A stretch of DNA of 64,000 bases from Emydura subglobosa (lineage: Eukaryota > Chordata > Testudines > Chelidae). Position numbers and translations under genes: made by a program. The notes under the pieces were generated by a model that saw nothing but the letters and a program-made list of their open reading frames with translations, did not search any database and was not told the origin of the DNA. Within the stretch, counting starts at the first letter, position 1, and every line of letters starts with the position of its first letter. This document shows positions 57,252 through 64,000 of the stretch, piece after piece. Location: the NCBI GenBank assembly GCA_007922225.1, contig ML679946.1, forward strand, positions 97,098,759 through 97,162,758, written 5' to 3'.

Positions 57252-58317
57252 TGTTGTGGGCGGGGCTGGCGGTCCTCCCTCGCCATCAATCTCAGAGGGA
57301 GGCCACACCTCCCAGTGCCTGCGCCCTATGGGGAGTCCTAACAAAAGGGGACAGTCTCCAGCCCTTAGGCAGGACGGGCCAAGCAAATGGGGGAGTAGTC
57401 TCTAGACCTCCGTAGGGCGAGTAAACAGTTCCGAGCCCCAGCCCTTAGGCAGGGTGGGGCAGGCAGAAAGGAAGCAATCTCTAGCCCTCAGCAGGGTGAG
57501 GAAATAGTCCAAAGCCAGGCCCTCAAGCAGGGCGAGGCAGGCAGCGGGGAAACTGTCTCTAGCCCCCAGAAGGGTGAGCAAGCAGTCCCAAAGCCCTGGC
57601 CGTTAGGCAGGGCAGGGCAGGAGGCGGGGAACAGGCTCTGGTCCCTTAACAGGCGATCACCCCTAGGTCAGGGTAGGAAGTGGAGAGGGGGACGCAGGCC
57701 CACTCAACTCCACTGCGTCCCAGCCCAGGGCCCTGGCAGTGACGGGTTGTCCCGTTACTGGGTCAGAGGGGCTCCAGCTGCAATGCGCTGAGCCGGCTAC
57801 AAGCCATAATGCAGCCAGATGGATGTCTGGTTCCCCTGGGCTTCTTCCTTTCTCCCATTCCCTAGAGTGCCTGGTCCCTCGAATCGTTCCCCGGTTCCTT
57901 GGGATATTCTGCCCAAGGGAAGTTCCAGAATCCCTCGGTCTTGTTGCTCGACAGCAGGTCCAGGAATTCTCAGGGCAGCTCCTCTAGGTCGCAGGGTCCT
58001 GGGGTCTCCTCTGGCTCATAAGAAGCTGGCAGCTCAGGTAGCTCCTCCAGGTCCTCAGGGTCCCAGGCAGTTGGCAGCTCTGGCAGCCTCTCCCCCAGGT
58101 AACAGTCTGGTTCAGGCCTCAATACCAAAGGGAGAGACATTCTTCTCCCTCGGCCGCCTTCTCCTTACTGAGCGGGAAGACCTGCTTTTTATGCTTCCTG
58201 CCCAAACTATCTGCTCCCAGTCAGGTGGGGTTGTACTCCCAGACTCCACCCCCCCCAGAGGGGGGTTGGCTTTCCCTCGCCATCAATTTCCAAGGGAGGC
58301 CACACCTCCCGGCTACA
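57252..58317 (-). mobile_element. Solo LTR with internal tandem array, minus strand
   Basis: On the plus strand it begins TGTTGTGGGCGGGG and ends CCCGGCTACA. On the minus strand AGCATAAAAAGCAGG near 58190 is the TATA-like promoter, followed by a long GC-rich stretch. The 57361-57665 array lies in the distal part. A 37-bp direct repeat (CCCTCGCCATCAAT...) occurs near both ends, at 57277-57313 and 58274-58310, with 3 mismatches. The long ORF (57819-58466, 215 codons) is proline/serine-rich, without domain, and runs out of the element. Confidence 0.65.
57361..57665. repeat. About 80-bp tandem repeat, 3.8 units
   Basis: Units start at 57361, 57441, 57519 and 57599. Each begins GCCCTTAGGCAGGG-like, then GGCAGG, then TCTCTAGCCC and AGGGTGAG. 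The last unit is partial. All lie inside the 57252-58317 LTR. Confidence 0.85.
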
Positions 58318-59040
58318 AGCACACATACTTTAACACCATTTCTATGCATCATTCCCAACTGGTTCTTTTAATGGAATACCTTTCGGATGAGGGAACTGTG
58401 GAGGACAGGAGGCTGCTCCAGTGCCTCCAGTCTATGATATTGGTGTGCGCGCAGCACTTCATTTAACTATCCAGCAGAACTCTAAGGGGCACTTTCAAAA
58501 GTGTCCTTACGAGCACTCAGTGTAAGCACATTCTTGTAGAGGCCTCCAAAGTGACAGCAGCGCTTCATTGACCAGCCTGTCAGCCATAACAGAGCGTGGA
58601 GAGCAACTTTCAGAAGGACCATTAATTAGTGCGCTCATGTGCAGTTAATGCAGACTACTGAACATTTGACCTCTAGCCGCCCACGGCACAGGCAATCACA
58701 TTCTCAGAGAAGATATCAAGTTGGCATGAGAAGATAATGCTGAAGTGAGATGACTTAGCTAGAGCAGGCACTAGAGCATGCAGCTTGTTGCCGTACAAAG
58801 GTGCCTACAGGACAATATGGCAATAAAGAACCCGTGTTGACTTCAGCATGTTTGTTCTGTTACAGTATCAAACACCCTGGCAATGAGGATGGTTCTGCTA
58901 TCACTTACGCATTCCTCCTGCATAAGTATCCTGCCCTGCCTTCTGTCAACTTCCTTCGGGGGGTTGGAACACAAACAAATTCACCAAAAATCGGTGAAGC
59001 TAACGGGTAAACTAGTGCTTGATGTTGGCAGGTTTTTAGC
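58318..59040. other. No gene seen
   Basis: Unique sequence. The 85-codon and smaller ORFs here overlap each other. Confidence 0.45.
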
Positions 59041-59630
59041 ATATGCTCAGGGTCATGCTGATTGCCATATCAGGATTGGGAAGGAATTTTCCCGCAGCTC
59101 AGATTGGCAGGGACCACAGAGGTTTTCTACCTTCCTCTGAAGTATGAGACATGGGTCACTTGCTAGGGTCATCTGCAGGGCTGGCCTTAGAAGTGGGCAA
59201 TCAGGGTGGTTGCCCTTGGACCAGTTTCCAGGAGGTGGAGTTAAGGAAGGTCACCACATTGTTCAGCCAGGTGTTTGTGTGTGTGTGTGTGTTTTGACAT
59301 GTTTTTTTTAAACTTAGCCATTCAGAGAACGCTGAAAATGTTTGCCACCCTGGGCAGCAAAAGACTTCGGGCTAGCCCTAATCATCTGTCTATATCTCAC
59401 TAAACCAATTCCCTGCCATTGCAGGGACCTTGGCCACTGGTGCAGCTCAGCCCCTCCTGTTCTCTGCCCTGAGCACACAATCATTTCATCTCCCGAGAGC
59501 TGTAATACTTTAGTTTAATCCTTATTGTTTGTGTGGGGGGAGGCTGGGTGATGTTTAGTGGCCTGTGATAGGCAGGAGGTCAGACTAGATGAGTTGATGG
59601 TCCTTTCTGGCCTTAAACACTATATTTTTT
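59041..59630 (+). mobile_element. CR1/L3-like 3' region, plus strand, interrupted
   Basis: CAGGATTGGGAAGGAATTTT, then GATTGGCAGGGACCACAGAG lie on the left. After the hAT-like insert come TCTATATCTCACTAAACCAA, then GGCAGGAGGTCAGACTAGAT and GTCCTTTCTGGCCTTAAACA at the 3' end. The two halves join at TCATCTG. Confidence 0.72.
59176..59380. mobile_element. hAT-like MITE with 8-bp target duplication
   Basis: Left CAGGGCTGGCCTTAGAAG; the complement of the right end is TAGGGCTAGCCCGAAG. Flanks are GTCATCTG (59168-59175) and ATCATCTG (59381-59388), 7 of 8 identical, the length typical of hAT. A GT microsatellite lies at 59271-59292 inside. 205 bp, no ORF. Confidence 0.82.
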
Positions 59631-60117
59631 TCAGAAGGGCATGTAGGGAGTTACTGTGAAAAGGTGTATTGGCCTGAGGACCTGACAGTGGCAGAGTTGA
59701 GGAGAAAAAACGAAAAAGGTGATGGAACTGGATAAAGAGGGAGAGGGTCGGAGTGCTAAAGAGAATACCCACTTTTCCTCAGCTTCCTCTCTGAGGAGAC
59801 AGTGATAGAAAGCCAAAAAATAATTAAATGGCATCTCCCCATTCCCGCATCAGCCCAAACCTCTCATATGACAGCCACTAAGACCCAAGTCTATCACTGT
59901 TCTGCCTCACTCATGGAATCCCTGTAAGATGAAAGAGGACAGGCAGCATCCTCTTTTAATCTCATTTGTACAGACGTAATTACAGATTCACTGTTTCCTT
60001 TGATAGTCATTTCAGATATGCAACTGAGAAAACAGAAAGAAAAAACTGGCCCAAATTCTAGTCTCTCCTGGGTTCTATAGAAACTTTAATAAATCAGTGG
60101 GCAACTGGCCCCATTTA
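59631..60117. other. No gene seen
   Basis: Unremarkable unique sequence. Confidence 0.45.
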
Positions 60118-61082
60118 CCATACTATCTGAGCACTTCACAAGCATTAATAAATGTATCTTCACAATACCCTTGTGTGATGGGGTATATAAACCCCCACAC
60201 TGGGCAACCAGGGGTTAAGGAAATGTTCTGGGTTCAGCCAGTCCCTCCCTACCACACCTGTAGGAAATGCACCAACTGGAGGAGGAGTTAAAAGTCAGGG
60301 GAGCAGCTCACTTGGTGGCAGACCCAGGAAGAGAGTAGACCTGCTACCGGCAGCTCCAGCAGAGGATAGCTGAAGGAAAGGCAGAATCTTTCCCTAAAAC
60401 AACTGCCCAAAGATCCCTCCCTGAGGGAAGGGGAGGGACCTGCCACAGAGACAGCCTGAGAGGAAAGCATCCGCTTCTCATACAAACTCCAGGTTTTGTT
60501 AATTCCCTTTGTTTTGTTTGGACTACACCAGCAATGGACAGCTAAGGACTGATCTGGCCCAGGAGGATGGGAGGAGGTGGTTCATTGCTGCCCAAGAGAG
60601 AGGAAGCTACCATGCTCCATGCCGCCAGTAGAAGGTGCCTTGTGGTGGGCAGACATCCTTCACACCGCCTTAACCCAGACGGCAACCTTGGGACAACTGT
60701 AGGGCAGTGATAAGAAGTGGTCTGGGGAGGGGAACCTTAATTGGCCCTATCTGTCAGACCACTGATAGCCCTCAAAGGGCCCTGGGTTGGAGCCTGGTGG
60801 AGTGGGAGGGCTACCATGGTCCCCTACCAACAACCCCCCTGCAAGTCACACGCCTAAGCCCTGACCACTCGGTGACACTACCCCAGTGACCAACCCCCTC
60901 CCCCGAGCAAGGACCGTCACACCTTGTAATGTAAGCAAGTGCTATTATCTGATGTAACCGATGGGGAACTGAGGCACACAAAAATAAGATGATTCACCCA
61001 AGGTCACACCTGCAAACTGTTGGCGGAACCAGGAATTGAGGCCAGGTTTTCTCAATTTTGGTCCTAAGCCACAAGACCATTT
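60118..61082 (-). mobile_element. SINE, minus strand, interrupted by an LTR
   Basis: GAGCACTTCACAAGCATTAA and CTTCACAATACCCTTG (to 60173) continue after the LTR with TAATGTAAGCAAGTGCTATT, GATGGGGAACTGAGGCACAC, CACCCAAGGTCACACCTGC and AAGCCACAAGACC. This is the complement of tail, body and head. Confidence 0.72.
60174..60921. mobile_element. Solo LTR with clean 5-bp duplication
   Basis: Begins TGTGATGGGGTATATAAACC and ends GGACCGTCACA (TGTGA/TCACA ends). CCTTG flanks both sides (60169-60173 and 60922-60926). 748 bp. No clear AATAAA fixes the orientation. Related to the 43.4-kb element. The class (retroviral or Gypsy) is unknown. Confidence 0.8.
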
Positions 61083-61083
61083 T

Positions 61084-61409
61084 AGGCTGCATCTATACCG
61101 CGCACCTCTTGTAGGGACACGTAGGTTACGTGCAGCTGCACCCTGCAGTGAAAAGCAGGCTGCGTCCACACTACGGTGTGTAACTACATGTGTCTGGGAA
61201 AGGGAAAGACGCCTGCAGCAAGGAGGCAGTGGGACACAACACTGTTAAAAACTGCAGTGTAGACAGGGACGCACTGCCTGGGCGAGTAGAAAGCCCTGCA
61301 GGGTATATTCCTGGGAACGTGCTCACAAGGTTCAGGAGTGTCTTTACTCTACTCACTTAAGCAGTGCTACTTATACCTGTGCTACGAGTGTGTGTAGTGT
61401 ATGTACTCT
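61084..61409. mobile_element. MITE, worn TIRs
   Basis: Left GGCTGCATCTATACCGCGC; the complement of the right end is GAGTACATACACTACACAC. TIR-like words also occur inside (GTCCACACTACGGTGTG at 61166; GCAGTGTAGACAGGG near 61254), so it may be two nested or fused elements. Confidence 0.6.
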
Positions 61410-61999
61410 AGATGCCATCAAAAGGAGATGTACATTTGGACTTACACTGATGTGACATTAGAATTGGGCCCCTTATTGCTATAAGTGCTGTACCTACAGC
61501 CTTCACCTTCCTTCTTTCATTTCTTTTCCATGCTTTAAACTTAATGCATGCTCTGAAATTCACTACAAAACCCACAAAGCTTTAAACAAACAAATAAATA
61601 AAAATCCTTTTCTTTTTTTTCCTCACATCGTTCTTATAAATAAGTATTTGCAAAGGAGCAACCAAAAATGGGGTGAAATTTGCAGTAGTTTTTAAAAATG
61701 TGTGAACACTCCAAATGTCTTCAACATTAGATGAAGTAACTTTGGTGTAATAAAAAAGTTACATTGTTTGTTTAATACCTTATTTGCTACATGCATTATG
61801 ATTTTGTCGTTTTTAGTCGATATTGTTTTTGGCTTTTTAATGACTAATCATCAGTCTGGCATATGAACGCCTTCTACTTCATTGAATCATTCACAAGTAG
61901 TTTTTTTTCCTTTTGCTTATTTCTTTTCCTGAATTTTGTCTTTTAGACTGTTCCTCCCATCTGCCTAAGTAAGCATAGTTTGCACTGATAGAACACTAT
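61410..61999. other. Repeat-poor AT-rich sequence
   Basis: No gene or clear repeat. Texture like 38-39 kb; a possible place for conserved non-coding DNA, unproven. Confidence 0.4.
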
Positions 62000-62125
62000 T
62001 ATTTATTTGCAGTAGCATCTCCTATTTCCTCATTTCATAGATGTATAGTTCAAGCAATTTGCCCAAATTCACCCAGCAGATAAGTGGCAGAGTGGTTTCA
62101 CCTGCTAGATAACTCCTGGAAAAAA
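62000..62125 (-). mobile_element. SINE fragment, minus strand
   Basis: CTATTTCCTCATTTCATAGA, then AGCAATTTGCCCAAATTCAC and AGCAGATAAGTGGCAGAGTG are the complement of the SINE body. Confidence 0.6.
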
Positions 62126-62739
62126 AGCTTCTCTCTCATACATCTGTACTGAGCTGAGAACAAAGTGGCTTGATGAGCTTGCATCTAAGTATTTTACGTC
62201 AATTACATTTATTTCCCTTATTCTTTATCGTCTTTCAATTGGGACAAATAAACATCTATTTTTCAGTTTTTCTGTCCTCTGACATTTCAGTTTCTTGAGT
62301 ATTTAATTAGGAAATGGAATTGAACAGCATTCAAATCTAAAATATTAAAAAAAACCCACCATTTTATTTATTTATTTAAAAGAAAACTATTTATTTTCTA
62401 CAGTGCCTTCTGCACAATAAAGTCGCATTCCAAGGTCCTCAGTCTGAATCATCTGAAGGTCATTTATTCTGTACTTTTAATTTTTACACCTACCAGTGTT
62501 CATTGTCATGTTCTATGCTACTTCTTTATTTTCCTCTTTATAGATTTCAAATGTGCTGATTGTTTGTGTTGTTCGTTTTTTTCCTATTACCCAGCTTTCA
62601 GTAATTAGGCTAATTAAAACATTTTCTCTTTTGTTCTGTCTCAGCAACTTGTATACACGGCAACTTTATATTTAGAGGCTCTCATTATTCTGTAACTGTT
62701 TACTAATTAACTGGATGTCGGAGCTAAAGAGAAAGAAGT
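62126..62739. other. Repeat-poor AT-rich sequence
   Basis: No supported feature; a TTTA run near 62360. Confidence 0.4.
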
Positions 62740-63557
62740 AGAAAATAAATTGAATAATTGATAATTTAATAGAGAAAGATCATTGGGAATCATTTAAGAA
62801 CACCTGACTAGATCCCAAAAATCCATAATCCCACAACCAAAGAAGGCTGTAGAGGTTAAAAAACAAACCTGGTTTAGAGGGGAAGTGAAAGCAGCTATAA
62901 AAAAAATCATATATAACAAATAGAAGAAAGGGGACATTGATAGTAGTTGATATAAATCAGAAATTAGGAATTGTAGAAAATTGATAAGGGCAGCAAAGGG
63001 ACGGAAGGAGAAATCTATGGCCAGTGGATTTAAGGGTAATAAGATAGAGTTTTATAAATATATTAGGAATGAAAAAGAATCCTGACAATGGTATTGGTCT
63101 ATAAGTAGATGGAGAATTATCAGTAATAATCCAGAAAAGGCAGAAGTGTTCAATAAATATTTCTGTTTGTATTTGGGGGATATAATCTCATCATATGGTG
63201 ATAATGCTTTCCAGTCCACTAATTTCTCTGGAGAACGTTTAAAAGCAGCTACTAAAATTTGAATTTTTAAATCACAAGTCCACATTCCTTGCATCCAAGA
63301 GTTTTTAAAAAGCTTGCTGAGGAGTTTGCTGAACCATTAATGTAGATGTTTCAATAAGTCTTGGAACACTGGGGAAATTGCAGAAGACTGGAAGAAAGCT
63401 AATGTACCAATTTTTAAAAAGTGTAAACAGGATGACCCAGGTAATTATAGACCTGCCAGCCTGATGTCAATCCTGGGCAAGATAATGGAGCAGTTGATCC
63501 AGGACTCAATTAAAGAATTAAAAGAGGGCAGTGTAATTAATGCAAATCCGTATGAGT
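62740..63557 (+). mobile_element. CR1/L3-like LINE, upstream RT region, plus strand
   Basis: Frames give TWFRGEVKAAIKKI, then FYKYIRNEKES, NNPEKAEVFNKYFCLYLGD, EDWKKANVPIFKK and DDPGNYRPASLMSILGKIME. This is the segment linking endonuclease to reverse transcriptase and the first RT block. It breaks off at NANPYE (consensus-like NQHGF) exactly where the 63558 LTR begins. Stops at several points show decay. It covers a more 5' part of the ORF than the other CR1 copies. Confidence 0.88.
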
Positions 63558-64000
63558 TGTAACAGATCAGGGCCAACCCTCCCTGTCAATTTGGTGTCTC
63601 TATGGGGCAAATCTAAAGGTGAATTAGCTCATGTGGCCCTGGTCCTCCTGAAGGGCAGGGCCGTAAATGGTCTCTGGGCTCTGGCCCTCAGGCAGGACTG
63701 CGAACCAAGCAGGGCTCAGGCTTTCTGGCAGGGCAGAGCTATAAAGCCGTCCAGCGGCTCTGACCTTGTGACAGGGCAGAACTAACAATCAGTCTAGGGG
63801 GCTCTGGCCTTGTAGCAGGATCCTGGCCTATGGTGAGGTAGCTGCCACCTCAGGGGTGAGGTCAGCAGCGGGGGTGGGGGAACCCAGGCTCACCTTACCC
63901 CACAGGGTCCCAGATCAGGGCCCTATCAAGGGTGGACATTTTCACCACTGAGTCAGCAGGGTCCCAGCTGAAACATGCTGACCTAGTATTGGGCCACAAT
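63558..64000 (-). mobile_element. LTR of the tandem-array family, cut by the window edge
   Basis: Begins TGTAACAGATCAGGGCC inside the CR1 frame. From about 63880 it aligns with the 57.7-kb element: GGGTCCCAGATCAGGGCCCT against CGTCCCAGCCCAGGGCCCT, then TGAGTCAGCAGGGTCCCAGC against TGGGTCAGAGGGGCTCCAGC. Tandem units start near 63679, 63715, 63758 and 63802, about 40 bp each. The rest lies beyond 64000. Confidence 0.65.

Noticed and set aside
57819..58466. 215-codon ORF as a host gene
   Set aside because: It lies mostly inside the GC-rich solo LTR, is proline/serine-rich and crosses the element boundary.

Overview
The window is vertebrate nuclear DNA without a recognisable host gene. It looks like an intergenic stretch or the inside of very long introns. 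The repeat set points to a non-avian sauropsid, most likely a turtle (a crocodilian is possible). It contains many CR1 LINE fragments with the typical ATTCTATG-type 3' end, a MIR-like tRNA-derived SINE, Penelope-like retroelements, many solo LTRs and abundant small terminal-inverted-repeat (TIR) elements ending in GGGTATGTCTACACTG-like sequence. The species assignment is inference from remembered family patterns. No open reading frame looks like a conserved host exon, and every ORF that can be tied to a protein family is a decayed retroelement.

Layout. 0-8 kb: a CR1 copy split by an LTR-like insertion, two further CR1 fragments, one LTR at 5.3-6.2 kb, and a 1.1-kb solo LTR inside a SINE. 8-22.7 kb: mostly unique AT-rich sequence with scattered old repeats. 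These include a head-to-head pair of Penelope-terminus-like sequences (11.3 kb), a 950-bp TIR element holding three tRNA-like modules (12.1-13.0 kb) and a faint L1/Tx1-type endonuclease relic (15.5-15.8 kb). 22.8-24.3 kb: the best preserved CR1 reverse-transcriptase fragment. 25-37.7 kb: a dense mosaic of TIR elements, SINEs, CR1 ends, an RTE-type LINE C-terminus and a Penelope-like reverse transcriptase. 37.7-43 kb: mostly unique. 43.4-46 kb: LTRs, one nested inside another. 48-56.5 kb: SINE and LTR relics plus a second Penelope-like relic. 57.2-64 kb: a solo LTR carrying an 80-bp tandem array, a hAT-like element inside a LINE, a solo LTR inside a SINE, and a CR1 cut by a relative of the tandem-repeat LTR at the window edge.

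The main value of the window is as a readable insertion record. At least six insertions can be placed in order because the host repeat resumes on the far side, several with short target-site duplications. All retroelement ORFs carry stops or frameshifts, or have lost a catalytic residue, so nothing here looks currently active. I did not find a convincing undescribed gene system. The most intriguing items are the hammerhead-like core in the 11.3-kb palindrome, the LTR family with variable internal tandem arrays, and the TIR element with inverted tRNA-like modules. Repeat family names come from pattern memory without database searches, and boundaries are good to a few bases only where flanking duplications are quoted.
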